Assembly: GCA_951802115.1 (NCBI GenBank)
Contig: CATOPL010000005.1
Location: 109,876-173,875 of the forward strand
Source: an uncultured Lachnospiraceae bacterium
GTDB taxonomy: Bacteria; Bacillota; Clostridia; Lachnospirales; Lachnospiraceae
Length of the DNA stretch: 64,000 nucleotides
Direction: 5' to 3'
Shown here piece after piece: positions 24,847 to 33,311 of this stretch. The translations under genes were made by a program, and so were the position numbers. The notes beneath the pieces are model-generated. The model made no database searches. It had not been told where the DNA came from and saw only the letters and a program-made list of their open reading frames with translations. Numbering within the stretch: the stretch's first letter is position 1; the number at the start of each line of letters is the position of its first letter.

Positions 24847-25494
24847 ATGGAGCAAAAGCGCTACATGATCTCTGACGCTGCGAAGATGGTGGATGTAGAG
24901 TCCCACGTCCTCAGATACTGGGAGGACGAGCTTGAACTGCCGATCGAACGCAACGAGATGGGTCATCGCTGCTATACAGAAGATAACATCCAGATGTTTC
25001 ACCACATTAAGGATCTGAAGGAACAGGGCTTTCAGCTCAAAGCAATCAAGGCACTTGTACCGGAAATGGAACAGGGCAATGTACCGCCGGCAATCGTCCG
25101 CGAACCGGAACCGCCGGCCGACAGCAAAATGGAACAGTTTCAGATGATTCTTGGAAAAGTCGTTGCGCAGGCCATACGGGAAAATCAGCAGGAGATGGGT
25201 AAGGAGTTAAGCCATCAGGTGTCCACTCAGGTTGTAAAAGAAATGGATTACCTTTTCCGTCTGCAGGAAGAACGAGAAGAGACACATTACAAGAAGCTGG
25301 ACGAGCTTATCCGCTCTTCGCAAAGCCAGAGAAAACTGCTGGCTCTTGGAAAAAAACGTGAGAAAAAAGTAAAAGCTCCCAAAGTTAAAGAAATAAAAAT
25401 CAGGAAATCTGAGAATAAGGAACCAAAAGTTAAAGAAGAACGTAAAAAACCATGGTTTTTCGGCATACAACCGAAAAAAGACATAGTCCTTTAG
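24847..25494 (+). CDS. MerR-type helix-turn-helix protein with Lys-rich coiled tail
   Basis: ATG 24847 has GGAGG seven nt upstream; ATG 24841 is too close to it. The N-terminal MerR domain (MEQKRYMISDAAKMVDVESH, LRYWEDELELPIERNEMGHR) spans about residues 1-75. A glutamine/glutamate-rich coiled-coil region of about 95-165 follows, and the tail is very basic (KKREKKVKAPKVKEIKIRKS). The layout resembles chromosome-anchoring MerR proteins such as RacA rather than a metal or drug sensor: no Cys ligands are visible. The stop codon lies inside the terminator hairpin. Confidence 0.8.
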   Translation: MEQKRYMISDAAKMVDVESHVLRYWEDELELPIERNEMGHRCYTEDNIQMFHHIKDLKEQGFQLKAIKALVPEMEQGNVPPAIVREPEPPADSKMEQFQMILGKVVAQAIRENQQEMGKELSHQVSTQVVKEMDYLFRLQEEREETHYKKLDELIRSSQSQRKLLALGKKREKKVKAPKVKEIKIRKSENKEPKVKEERKKPWFFGIQPKKDIVL

Positions 25495-25509
25495 GACTAT
25501 GTCTTTTTT
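25474..25509. terminator. Bidirectional intrinsic terminator
   Basis: AAAAAAGACATAGTCC, loop TTTA, GGACTATGTCTTTTTT: a 16-bp perfect stem with A and T flanks usable from both sides. It includes the TAG of the MerR gene and lies 24 bp from the ferredoxin stop codon. Confidence 0.85.
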
Positions 25510-25532
25510 TACACATTATGTAGTAATACGAA

Positions 25533-25703
25533 TTATTCTGCAGAAATTGCCTCATTCGGACATTCTGCCTCGCAGGTGCCGCACTCCAGGCAAGCATCAG
25601 CATCGATTACATACTTTCCATCAGCCTCAGAAATCGCATCTGCCGGACAGACTTCTGCACAGGAACCGCATCCTACGCAATCACCGGAAATTACATATGC
25701 CAT
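25533..25703 (-). CDS. 2[4Fe-4S] ferredoxin
   Basis: Small electron carrier. The true start is ATG 25703 behind GGAGG, giving 56 aa; the 89-aa track ORF is too long. Two cluster motifs, CVGCGSCAEVCP and CLECGTCEAECP, each provide four Cys with the exchange arrangement typical of clostridial ferredoxins. Acidic protein. It is expressed separately from dnaB, 187 bp away on the same strand. Confidence 0.95.
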   Translation of the reverse strand: MAYVISGDCVGCGSCAEVCPADAISEADGKYVIDADACLECGTCEAECPNEAISAE

Positions 25704-25889
25704 GGTACAAAATCCTCCTTTATTATTTTTCGATACCCCTTTCAGGTTCTTCATATATTTTAATATAAATACGCATAATATGCAAGCGCAAATCGCTTCC
25801 AAGTCTAATTCTAAGGACTATTGGAACAACAGGCACCGCCCTGGAAAGCTCATGGCCGTCTGTCTCCCGAATCCTAAAAACGACTTATT

Positions 25890-27239
25890 TCAGACCGGTT
25901 CTCTGTCCATATCCGTAAACTTTGTAAGCTCAGGTATCCATAAAAGATTCACCGTTCCGATAGGACCATTTCTCTGTTTCGCAATGATAACTTCTGCCAC
26001 CCTCTGTTCCGCCTCTGACAGATCGCGGTTGTAATAGCCTTCCCTGTAGAGAAACATCACCACATCCGCATCCTGCTCGATAGCTCCCGATTCTCTCAGA
26101 TCCGAAAGCATGGGACGATGATCCGGCCTCTGCTCCACTGCACGGCTTAACTGAGACAATGCCACTACCGGGACATTCAGTTCACGTGCCAGAGCCTTTA
26201 ATCCTCTCGAAATATCAGAAATCTCCTGCTGTCTGGAAGATGCATTACTGTTGCTGTCTCCGCTCATAAGCTGCAGATAATCAATAATCACAATCTGAAT
26301 ATCATGCTCCATCTTCAGCTTGCGGCATTTGGAACGCATAGCCGCCAGAGAAATACCCGGAGTATCATCAATAAAAAGTCTGGAACCGGCAATATTGGCA
26401 GAACCCTCCACCAGGTTCATCCATTCTTCATCATTTAAGCGTCCGGTACGTATTTTCTGAGCATCCACATGGGATTCCAGGGACAGCATACGGTTTACAA
26501 GCTGTTCCTTGGACATCTCCAGGCTGAAAACTGCCACCGGCTGCTCGCGTTTAAACGCCATATGCTGAGCCAGATTCAGCACAAACGCCGTTTTACCCAT
26601 AGAAGGCCTGGCGGCAATCAGCACCAGATCAGACGGCTGAAGTCCTGACGTCTTGTAATCCAGATCCATAAACCCTGTCTCCAGGCCGGTCACCCTTCCT
26701 CTGGCTCTGGAGGCGGCATCAATCTTTTTCATAACATCAATGACCACCTGACGAATCGGAACAAATTCACTCCCTCCGCCTCTCTGAGCCAGTTCAAATA
26801 CTCTCTTCTCTGCCTCAGCCAGCGTATCGCTAACTTTCTCAGAACCAGTATAGCAAATATTGGCAATTTCTTCATTCAGACGAATTAAACGTCTGGCAAC
26901 TGCTTTTTCCGCCACAATCTGAGCGTAATATTTAATATTGGCTGAAGTAGGCGTCTGGTTCATCCAGCGCAGAATCACTTCAATACTGCCTGCCTCCTCC
27001 GGCACTCCCTTCTCTTTCAGGCTCGTATGGAGAAGAACTGGTTCCACCGGTTTCCCCTCATTATAAAGTTCAACCATTGTGTCATAGACAACGCCCATCT
27101 GCCGCTGATAGAAATCTTCGCCGGTTATGATTTCTGAAGCTGTCATAATCGCTTCATTGTCTATGAGCATGGCGCCAATAACAGAACTCTCCGCCTCCTC
27201 ATCATGGGGCATCACACGTTTTATGAGCGCTTCATCCAT
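25890..27239 (-). CDS. dnaB: Replicative DNA helicase DnaB
   Basis: Hexameric helicase that unwinds DNA at the replication fork. An N-terminal helical domain (PHDEEAESSVIGAMLIDNEA) is joined to the RecA-like domain with Walker A ARPSMGKTAFVLN, Walker B IVIIDYLQLM and the arginine-finger region. About 449 aa, normal. ATG 27239 is preferred over the TTG at 27245. No intein interrupts the Walker A region. It is the last gene of the gdpP-rplI-dnaB transcript, 11-17 bp after rplI. Confidence 0.96.
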   Translation of the reverse strand: MDEALIKRVMPHDEEAESSVIGAMLIDNEAIMTASEIITGEDFYQRQMGVVYDTMVELYNEGKPVEPVLLHTSLKEKGVPEEAGSIEVILRWMNQTPTSANIKYYAQIVAEKAVARRLIRLNEEIANICYTGSEKVSDTLAEAEKRVFELAQRGGGSEFVPIRQVVIDVMKKIDAASRARGRVTGLETGFMDLDYKTSGLQPSDLVLIAARPSMGKTAFVLNLAQHMAFKREQPVAVFSLEMSKEQLVNRMLSLESHVDAQKIRTGRLNDEEWMNLVEGSANIAGSRLFIDDTPGISLAAMRSKCRKLKMEHDIQIVIIDYLQLMSGDSNSNASSRQQEISDISRGLKALARELNVPVVALSQLSRAVEQRPDHRPMLSDLRESGAIEQDADVVMFLYREGYYNRDLSEAEQRVAEVIIAKQRNGPIGTVNLLWIPELTKFTDMDREPV

Positions 27240-27256
27240 TTCCAATCTGCTCCCGG

Positions 27257-27703
27257 CTATGCTTCCTGTACAATAATCTTCAGTTCCCCGGTCACTTTGG
27301 GATGAAGTTTGATCGGGACCATTGTTGTTCCCACTGATTTAATCGGGCTGGGAAGAACCATCTTTTTCTTGTCAATATCCAGATTCAGCTGATCTTTTGC
27401 CGCTTGTGCAATTTCTTTGGATGAGATAGAACCAAAAAGTTTACCGCCCTCGCCCGCTTTAATTTTTAATGTCACCTGGACTTTCTTCAGCTCTTCCGCG
27501 AAAGTTTTTGCCTCCTCCAGCCTCTGCGCCGCCAGTTTATCTTCGTGCGCCCTTTTCAGTTTCAGATCATTCATATTTTTAGGGGTCGCCTCAACCCCCA
27601 GTTTTTTCGCAAGAATAAAATTCCTTGCATAACCGTCGTTCACTTCCACGAGATCCCCTTTTTTACCAAGCGATTTCACATCTTCCAATAAAATTACTTT
27701 CAT
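27257..27703 (-). CDS. rplI: 50S ribosomal protein L9
   Basis: Two-domain protein of the large subunit. The N-terminal signature MKVILLEDVKSLGKKGDLVE followed by VNDGYARNFILAKKLG binds 23S rRNA; a Lys/Glu-rich helix and C-terminal domain complete 148 aa. The start overlaps the gdpP stop by 4 bp (ATGA), showing translational coupling. Confidence 0.97.
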   Translation of the reverse strand: MKVILLEDVKSLGKKGDLVEVNDGYARNFILAKKLGVEATPKNMNDLKLKRAHEDKLAAQRLEEAKTFAEELKKVQVTLKIKAGEGGKLFGSISSKEIAQAAKDQLNLDIDKKKMVLPSPIKSVGTTMVPIKLHPKVTGELKIIVQEA

Positions 27704-29745
27704 TCCAGTTCTCCTTCCTTCAACATATCATCCAGCGTCCGGCGTATGGTCTTCATAGCCTCTTCTATGGAACACTGAAGCTGCGCACCCGCTACATTCA
27801 GATGGCCGCCGCCGCCTATTTTCTCCATAATTACCTGCACATTCACTTCATCAATAGAACGGGCGCTCACATAAATTCTTCCGTTGTATTCTGTCAGAAC
27901 AATCGAGGCCCGAACTCCGATAATATTCAAAAGCTCGTTGGCCGCCTGGGCGCCTACAATCGTCGGACTTTCCAGTCCCTTACCCGGACAGATGGAGAGC
28001 GCAAATCCTTTATATACTTCCGCATGTCGAACAGATTCCGCGCGCGCCTTATATTCTGTCATGTCATCCCGGAACATTTTTCTCACGCGCGTCACGTCTG
28101 CCCCGCACCTCCTTAAAAATGCCGCGGCTTCAAACGTACGCACTCCTGTCTTGGTCATAAAATTATTTGTATCGATGACAATGCCCCCGTACATGCAGTC
28201 CGCTTCACCGCTTTTCAGACGCACATTGTCCGCAAAATACTGCAGAATCTCTGCTACCATCTCACAGGCCGAGGAAGCGTTTGGTTCGATATAAGAAAGA
28301 ACCGCCTGACTGATGGACTCATTTCCTCTTCTGTGATGATCAAAAACCACAACCGTAGGAGTCATCGATAAAATCTCTTCACACTCCGTGTAGCTGGGGC
28401 GATCCGTATCCACAACAACAACTGCCGTATTGCGGTCCACAACCTCCCGCGCCTGCCCGCTGTTGATCACAATGCCTGTCTCCGGGCTGTTAGCCGCATT
28501 AAATTCCTCCAACATCGGACGTACAGAAGTCGTCACCTCATTGACCACAATATAAGCTTTTTTATTCAAAGCCTTGGACGCACGGTAGATACCAACGGCC
28601 GCGCCAAAGGAATCCGCATCCGTAAGCCGGTGTCCCATTACTACAACTTTATCTTTTGCCGCTATAATCTCTCTTAAAGCCTGCGCCTTCACCCTGGCCT
28701 TTACCCTGGTGTTTTTTTCCACCTGCTGAGTCTTGCCGCCGTAATAAGTGATCTGTTCTTTCGTTTTTACGACTGCCTGATCTCCGCCTCTGGCCAGAGC
28801 CAGATCCATGGCGCTGCGGGCATATTCCATACAGTCCATATACGAAGCGCCGCAGGAGCCAATACTAATACTCAGCGTAATCGGCAGTTCATTTCCGATA
28901 TTGACGGTCTTGATATCCTGCAGAAGATCAAATTTGTTTTCGCGAATCTGTGTCAGCGCCTTTTCTTTCATGACGACAAAAAAACGGTCCTTTTCCAGCT
29001 TCCTTACAATTCCGTCATAGGCATTAAAATATTTATTGATCTTACGCTCGATTAACGCCACCAGAAGGGAGGTTCTTACTTCCTCTACATCTTCCAGCGC
29101 CTCGTCGTAATTATCAATATAGACAAGACCTGCGGCCATGCGCTGTTCCTGATTCTCACGGATATAATGATTGATCTCCGTGACGTCAAACAGATACAGC
29201 GCAATCAGACTCCCTTCAAATTCCACAGTGCTGGTCAGGTGGCTGTTTTTCATATCCTCATCCATATGAATCAGCTTCATATCCGCACGGTAATCGGCTT
29301 CGCCATAACTGAATTCTATGGAAGTGTGATCCTGTTCGCCCGTCGGAAGCAATTTGCGTGAGAGCTCCGGAAAAACAGTGCTGATACTCCGGCTGTAATC
29401 CGGTCCTTTTCCTGTGACCTTCATAAACTGTCGGTTCATCCAGATGATCTTTCCTTCTTCTGTGAGAAGCGCATAGGGAAGAACCAGTTCTTTCAGCAGA
29501 TTTTTCTGGATCTGACCGTAATGTGTGGCAAACGAAACCAGCTCTGTGTAGAGGACCGGCTGATTACTGACATACAAAATACCGGCAACTACCGCATAAA
29601 TTGCCACAAAAACTGCCATGATGATACCCGCGTCATGGGATATAACATAGATCCACAGATTCATTCCGATCAATAAAAGTGTCAGATACAGAGGCCAGCG
29701 CACATAAAGACGCAGCTGACCGTTAAGTTTTACGTTCTTTTTCAT
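27700..29745 (-). CDS. gdpP: Cyclic-di-AMP phosphodiesterase GdpP (DHH family)
   Basis: Membrane phosphodiesterase that hydrolyses c-di-AMP to pApA and so influences potassium and cell-wall homeostasis. ATG 29745 has AAGGAAA upstream. Of 681 aa, two membrane segments lie in the first about 55 residues, then a PAS-like domain (YALLTEEGKIIWMNRQFMKV), a degenerate GGDEF domain about 150-290, and DHH/DHHA1 domains with GHRLTDADSFGAA, VVVDTDRPS, VVFDHHRRG and a C-terminal GGGGHLNVAGAQ. All expected metal ligands are visible. Confidence 0.95.
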   Translation of the reverse strand: MKKNVKLNGQLRLYVRWPLYLTLLLIGMNLWIYVISHDAGIIMAVFVAIYAVVAGILYVSNQPVLYTELVSFATHYGQIQKNLLKELVLPYALLTEEGKIIWMNRQFMKVTGKGPDYSRSISTVFPELSRKLLPTGEQDHTSIEFSYGEADYRADMKLIHMDEDMKNSHLTSTVEFEGSLIALYLFDVTEINHYIRENQEQRMAAGLVYIDNYDEALEDVEEVRTSLLVALIERKINKYFNAYDGIVRKLEKDRFFVVMKEKALTQIRENKFDLLQDIKTVNIGNELPITLSISIGSCGASYMDCMEYARSAMDLALARGGDQAVVKTKEQITYYGGKTQQVEKNTRVKARVKAQALREIIAAKDKVVVMGHRLTDADSFGAAVGIYRASKALNKKAYIVVNEVTTSVRPMLEEFNAANSPETGIVINSGQAREVVDRNTAVVVVDTDRPSYTECEEILSMTPTVVVFDHHRRGNESISQAVLSYIEPNASSACEMVAEILQYFADNVRLKSGEADCMYGGIVIDTNNFMTKTGVRTFEAAAFLRRCGADVTRVRKMFRDDMTEYKARAESVRHAEVYKGFALSICPGKGLESPTIVGAQAANELLNIIGVRASIVLTEYNGRIYVSARSIDEVNVQVIMEKIGGGGHLNVAGAQLQCSIEEAMKTIRRTLDDMLKEGELE

Positions 29746-29907
29746 ATTGGGTTTCCTTGTTGTGCAGACTCCGCAGTGCAGCCCGGTTCGGCTTTGCCTC
29801 ATTCACAGGCTATGCACTATACAGCCGATGGGACAACATTTCTCTGCGCACAGAAACCATGCTGATGTTGTCCGGTTAACTGCCCACTGCTCATTACCTA
29901 CCTGAAC

Positions 29908-29936
29908 ATTATACCATCAACTTCCCTCACGGACAA
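29908..29936 (-). promoter_or_regulatory. Promoter for gdpP-rplI-dnaB
   Basis: On the minus strand TTGTCC (29936-29931), 17-bp spacer, TATAAT (29913-29908), about 160 bp before the gdpP start. Confidence 0.55.
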
Positions 29937-30033
29937 GCGTAAATAAGAATCCTTCCCTGCGTTCGCACACACCTCTCCGGGAAGCATTTTTATATCTCAG
30001 AAACGTTTGGAACGCTTTCCCGCGATAGAACAA

Positions 30034-30154
30034 AGAATCCTGCTTCGCAGGATTCTCCGCCTGCGGCGGGTCGCTTCAGTGACATGATCCTCTTAAGCCG
30101 CAGTGCGATCCCCGAGGAGCGTTTTTGTATCATAGGACGCACTTTCCTATGATA
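30034..30154. repeat. Cluster of hairpins between rpsR and gdpP
   Basis: AGAATCCTGC/GCAGGATTCT (30034-30056, loop TTC), a GC-rich CCGCCTGCGGCGG and TATCATAGG/CCTATGATA (30128-30154) lie in tandem. The group looks like a dispersed intergenic repeat unit rather than one terminator; it fills most of the 449-bp gap together with the flanking promoter and terminator. Confidence 0.45.
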
Positions 30155-30155
30155 T

Positions 30156-30180
30156 AAAAAGAGCACCGCGCAGGCGGTGC
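30156..30180 (-). terminator. Terminator of the rpsF-ssb-rpsR operon
   Basis: On the minus strand GCACCGC, loop CTGC, GCGGTGC, then TCTTTTT, beginning 15 bp after the rpsR stop. A classic intrinsic terminator. Confidence 0.85.
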
Positions 30181-30194
30181 CCAAAAAGTTGTTC

Positions 30195-30458
30195 TTATTC
30201 TGCAGTGTACGGCATGAGAGCCACATGTCTTGCTCTTTTAATTGCTACTGTGAGCGCTCTCTGATGCTTCGCACAGTTTCCGGTGATCCTTCTCGGAAGG
30301 ATTTTTCCTCTCTCAGAAACATATCTTTTTAATTTATTTACATCTTTGTAATCGATCTCATTGTTCTCTTTGCCGCAGAATACGCAAACTTTTTTTCTTC
30401 TGCGTCCGCCTCTTCTCATCTTCGGAGCGTCGCCTTTTTCATTTTTGGTGTAAGCCAT
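30195..30458 (-). CDS. rpsR: 30S ribosomal protein S18
   Basis: An 87-aa basic protein that binds 16S rRNA together with S6. [20 protein letters not shown], then [20 protein letters not shown] and [20 protein letters not shown], are unmistakable. Two or three Cys (VCVFC, NC) correspond to the zinc-binding C+ form of S18. AAAGGAGG precedes the ATG. Third gene of the rpsF-ssb-rpsR operon. Confidence 0.97.
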   Translation of the reverse strand: MAYTKNEKGDAPKMRRGGRRRKKVCVFCGKENNEIDYKDVNKLKRYVSERGKILPRRITGNCAKHQRALTVAIKRARHVALMPYTAE

Positions 30459-30499
30459 GATGATTCCTCCTTTTCACATTCCTGTATCAAATCCGATTG

Positions 30500-30961
30500 T
30501 TAATTAAAGGGCAATTCTTCATCAATTCCATCCGGAATATTCATAAAACCGTCTCCTGCAGCACCCATAGGACTTGGAGCAGGCGCCGGTGCGGACTGAT
30601 ATCCGCCTCCCATGCCGCCGCGGGCCGCGTCATTTGCTGATTTGCTCTCTGCAAACTCGATCTCATCAAGCACTACTTCCGTCGTATAGACTTTCTGTCC
30701 ATCGCGGTTTGTATAGCTTCCGGTTTCAATCCTGCCGGATGCAGCCACCTTGATTCCCTGACGCAGGAACCGCTCTGCAAATTCTGCACTTTTCCCAAAT
30801 GCCTTGCAGGTAATAAAATCCGCGGTCTGTTCTCCGTCTCTTCTGCCAAATCTGCGATCTACCGCCAGGGTAAACCTTGCAATCGCCAGCGCATTTTCTC
30901 CGTTGGAATAACGAATCTCCGGATCTCTGGTCAGACGTCCCATCAAAACTACTCTATTCAT
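30500..30961 (-). CDS. ssb: Single-stranded DNA-binding protein
   Basis: Tetrameric OB-fold protein coating single-stranded DNA. ATG 30961 (MNRVVLMGRLTRDPEIRYS) follows GAGGTGA; the TTG at 30967 is not needed. The OB fold covers residues 1-105, then a Gly/Pro/Ala-rich linker (GGMGGGYQSAPAPAPSPMG) and the acidic tip DEELPFN that recruits partner proteins. 153 aa. Located between rpsF and rpsR as in most Firmicutes. Confidence 0.96.
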   Translation of the reverse strand: MNRVVLMGRLTRDPEIRYSNGENALAIARFTLAVDRRFGRRDGEQTADFITCKAFGKSAEFAERFLRQGIKVAASGRIETGSYTNRDGQKVYTTEVVLDEIEFAESKSANDAARGGMGGGYQSAPAPAPSPMGAAGDGFMNIPDGIDEELPFN

Positions 30962-30988
30962 TAACAATCACCTCTAAATCTGCTTTCC

Positions 30989-31276
30989 TTATGCATCTTT
31001 GCGAACGCACAGATAACGGATGACATTGTCCAGAATACGCACACGTTTCTCAACTTCTGCCGGGCAGGCAGCCGGTGCATCAAACTGAATGAAATAATAG
31101 AATCCTTCTCTCATCTTCTGGATCTCATATGCGAGCCTCTTCTTGCCGCCGTCTTCCACTTCTGTCACCACACCGCCGAAACGAGTAATGATCTCTTTTG
31201 CTTTCTCTACAGCAGCTGCTCTCTCGTCATCTTCGATTTTTGCACTCACAATCAATACCAGTTCATATTTGTTCAT
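30989..31276 (-). CDS. rpsF: 30S ribosomal protein S6
   Basis: A 95-aa small-subunit protein beginning MNKYELVLIVSAKIEDDERA and containing KKRLAYEIQKMREGFYYFIQF, the S6 signature, and ending with NVIRYLCVRKDA. AGGAGG precedes the ATG. First gene of the operon with ssb and rpsR. S6 together with S18 often represses this operon by binding its leader RNA. Confidence 0.97.
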   Translation of the reverse strand: MNKYELVLIVSAKIEDDERAAAVEKAKEIITRFGGVVTEVEDGGKKRLAYEIQKMREGFYYFIQFDAPAACPAEVEKRVRILDNVIRYLCVRKDA

Positions 31277-31301
31277 GCTTTTTACCTCCTTTTGGTCTCT
31301 G

Positions 31302-31345
31302 GCGCATATTCATCCATATGCGCAAGGAATACTCCGTACGCGGAG
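31302..31345 (-). promoter_or_regulatory. Structured leader of the rpsF operon (possible S6:S18 site)
   Basis: Two hairpins in the 5' leader: CTCCG, loop CGTA, CGGAG (31345-31332), and GCGCATAT, 6-nt loop, ATATGCGC (31323-31302), just ahead of the ribosome binding site. An autoregulatory S6:S18 binding element is known at this position in many bacteria; the exact motif was not verified. Confidence 0.4.
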
Positions 31346-31367
31346 CCATAATATATCACAAGATAGA

Positions 31368-31396
31368 ACTATATCACAATTTCCCTTTATTTTCAA
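31368..31396 (-). promoter_or_regulatory. rpsF operon promoter
   Basis: TTGAAA (31396-31391), 17-bp spacer, TATAGT (31373-31368). The -35 box overlaps the stop codon region of the DUF951 gene. Confidence 0.65.
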
Positions 31397-31575
31397 GCTT
31401 TTTTTCGCAGGCCGCGGGTGTTTTTTTCCACCAATTTCCGGGGTACCATAACCTGATGCCCGCATCCTTCGCATTTCAGCCGAAAATCAGCTCCAACCCT
31501 CAGGATTTCCCATTCCTGGCTCCCGCAGGGATGAGGTTTTTTTAACTTTACAATATCGCCTATCTGATAATCCAT
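31393..31575 (-). CDS. DUF951 domain-containing protein
   Basis: A 60-aa protein: MDYQIGDIVKLKKPHPCGSQ, then WEILRVGADFRLKCEGCGHQVMVPR. The Cys of HPCG and the CEGC pair suggest a small zinc-binding fold. DUF951 proteins are conserved in Firmicutes beside rpsF and neighbours and have no established function. AAAGGATGG-type ribosome binding site. Confidence 0.88.
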   Translation of the reverse strand: MDYQIGDIVKLKKPHPCGSQEWEILRVGADFRLKCEGCGHQVMVPRKLVEKNTRGLRKKA

Positions 31576-31606
31576 CCTTTACTCCTGTCATATTTTAAAA
31601 ATTTAT

Positions 31607-31761
31607 TCCCGCTATCCGTACGCCCCGTTTTATGGTATGCTTCCCGGACTCATTTGACGCGGGGCCGCGGCGGCGCGTTCATTCGGATCAAATACCCCGC
31701 AAAGTGAAGCGTGCAGATGGCGGTAGTAAATGTTCAGACACGCTCTGGTATACGCTCCGGA
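31607..31761. repeat. Long palindromic repeat related to the 1672-1783 element
   Basis: The left part ATTCCCGCTATCCGTACGCC matches ATTCCCGCTGTCTGTACGCT of the first element. The reverse complement of the right part, GAGCGTGTCTGAACATT followed by TACTACCGCCATCTGCACGCT, matches it as well. The element is thus two copies head to head around GGGGCCGCGGCGGC, filling the gap between the sirtuin and DUF951 genes. Confidence 0.55.
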
Positions 31762-31775
31762 AAATGCCGGATTTT

Positions 31776-32495
31776 TTATAACTGGCTGAAAATCTCTCCA
31801 ATACTTCCCTGAAGAAGCAGATCCGCTCTTGCGTCCACAGGTGTGACAGACTTGTTGATCAGTACCAGCTTATGTCCGTTATAATAATCGATCAGACCTG
31901 CTGCCGGATAAACCGTCAGAGATGTTCCGCCGATAATCAGAACATCCGCGTTGCTGATCGCCCTGACCGCCCCCTGCATAGTCGCCGTATCCAGCCCTTC
32001 TTCATAAAGAACCACGTCGGGTTTAATCTGCCCGCCGCATTTTTCGCAGACCGGTATCCCGGCAGAATTCAAAATATATTGTGCATCATAAGAGGCACGG
32101 CATGTTTCACAGTAATTCCGGTGCACAGATCCATGAAGCTCATAAACTTTTCTGCTCCCGGCCGCCTGATGGAGCCCGTCAATATTCTGCGTCACCACTG
32201 CACGCAGTTTTCCTTCCTGCTCCCACTGTGCAAGCTTATTGTGCGCAGCATTGGGCTTTGCATCCAGCGCCAGCATTTTAGCCCGGTAAAAACGATAAAA
32301 TTCTTCTGTCTTTTTTCTGTAAAATGTATGACTTAAAATCGTCTCCGGCGGATAGTCGTACTGCTGATGATACAGCCCGTCCACACTTCGAAAATCCGGG
32401 ATTCCGCTTTCTGTAGAGACGCCTGCGCCTCCGAAAAATACGATATTGTCGCTCTCATTCACCCATTGTTTTAATGTTTCCAATTCTTTTGACAT
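31776..32495 (-). CDS. cobB: NAD-dependent protein deacylase (sirtuin)
   Basis: Removes acyl groups from lysines using NAD. Rossmann motifs FGGAGVSTESGIPDFRS and TQNIDGLHQAAGS, the catalytic His in ELHGSVHRNYC, and four zinc-binding Cys (CETC and CEKC) are all present; GGTSLTVYPAAGLID is the second nucleotide loop. 239 aa. GAGGTCAGG precedes the ATG. The gene is 60 bp downstream of the phosphopantetheinyl transferase gene and probably co-transcribed with it. Confidence 0.95.
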   Translation of the reverse strand: MSKELETLKQWVNESDNIVFFGGAGVSTESGIPDFRSVDGLYHQQYDYPPETILSHTFYRKKTEEFYRFYRAKMLALDAKPNAAHNKLAQWEQEGKLRAVVTQNIDGLHQAAGSRKVYELHGSVHRNYCETCRASYDAQYILNSAGIPVCEKCGGQIKPDVVLYEEGLDTATMQGAVRAISNADVLIIGGTSLTVYPAAGLIDYYNGHKLVLINKSVTPVDARADLLLQGSIGEIFSQL

Positions 32496-32556
32496 ATTCC
32501 TGACCTCTCTTAGCAGCTGGCTGTATTCTGTTTTCTGTTACCCGGACAGAGCAGAA

Positions 32557-33234
32557 TCATGGCTGCAAAGATTCGATAGCCGGACTCATCTTCCATTCTG
32601 AATGCTCTCCCTTTACACAGACAGCCGCCGTATAGTCCTTCTCTTCAAAATTCAGCAGCCGGCATGTATACACAGCTCCTCCATCTCTTCGAATGATTTC
32701 CGGCTCCGATCTTTCCATCCTGATATAAAAGCTCTCCAGTGAAGTTCCAAAACCTGTACCCAGCGCTTTCAGAAAGCTTTCCTTTATCGCCCAGTAACTG
32801 TAAAAAAGCTGCTTCTGCCGCTCTCCGGGAGTCTGATCGTAGCAGATCTGCTCCTCCGGCTGCAAAACCCTGCGAACCAGTGCACGCTTCGGCTCCTTGC
32901 AGGTGTTCTGCAGATCAATTCCGACTTCCTGATCAGACAGCGCACAGATCACGAAGGTGCCGGAATGAGACCAGTTCACATATATTCCCGGCGTCTCATC
33001 AAGATATGGTTTTCCGTACCGGTTCCTTGTGTAGACTGCCGGCAGAGACGTCGGCGCCCCCATTCTTTTCAGGCTTTGATTTAACAGCACTTCCGCTCCC
33101 AGAAAAAGCTGTCTGTCTCTCTCCCGGCGCAGCTTTAGGGCCTCATTTTTCCGCTCTTCTGACAGGCAGCCTCTCCACTGCTCTGTCGTGAAGTCCTCTC
33201 CTGTCACATTCATCGCAAAAATTCGCAGCATCAT
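32557..33234 (-). CDS. 4'-phosphopantetheinyl transferase (Sfp type)
   Basis: Transfers phosphopantetheine from CoA to a carrier-protein serine. The Sfp signatures are VGIDLQNT (magnesium-binding Asp) and WAIKESFLKALGTGFG; NRYGKPYL and VNWSHSG belong to the N-terminal half. 225 aa, the Sfp pseudo-dimer size. No polyketide or peptide synthetase is visible nearby, so it may act on the fatty-acid carrier protein or a distant cluster. Either of the two first Met codons could be used. Confidence 0.9.
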   Translation of the reverse strand: MMLRIFAMNVTGEDFTTEQWRGCLSEERKNEALKLRRERDRQLFLGAEVLLNQSLKRMGAPTSLPAVYTRNRYGKPYLDETPGIYVNWSHSGTFVICALSDQEVGIDLQNTCKEPKRALVRRVLQPEEQICYDQTPGERQKQLFYSYWAIKESFLKALGTGFGTSLESFYIRMERSEPEIIRRDGGAVYTCRLLNFEEKDYTAAVCVKGEHSEWKMSPAIESLQP

Positions 33235-33311
33235 GGCTTTACTATATCAAAAAAGAAAAAAAATTTCCAGTAAAAGACTCCATTTTTAAAGAACTCTTAC
33301 TTATTTCCCTG

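Noticed and set aside
30034-30154. CRISPR-like array
   Set aside because: The hairpins are different sequences without regular repeats or spacers and no cas gene is present.
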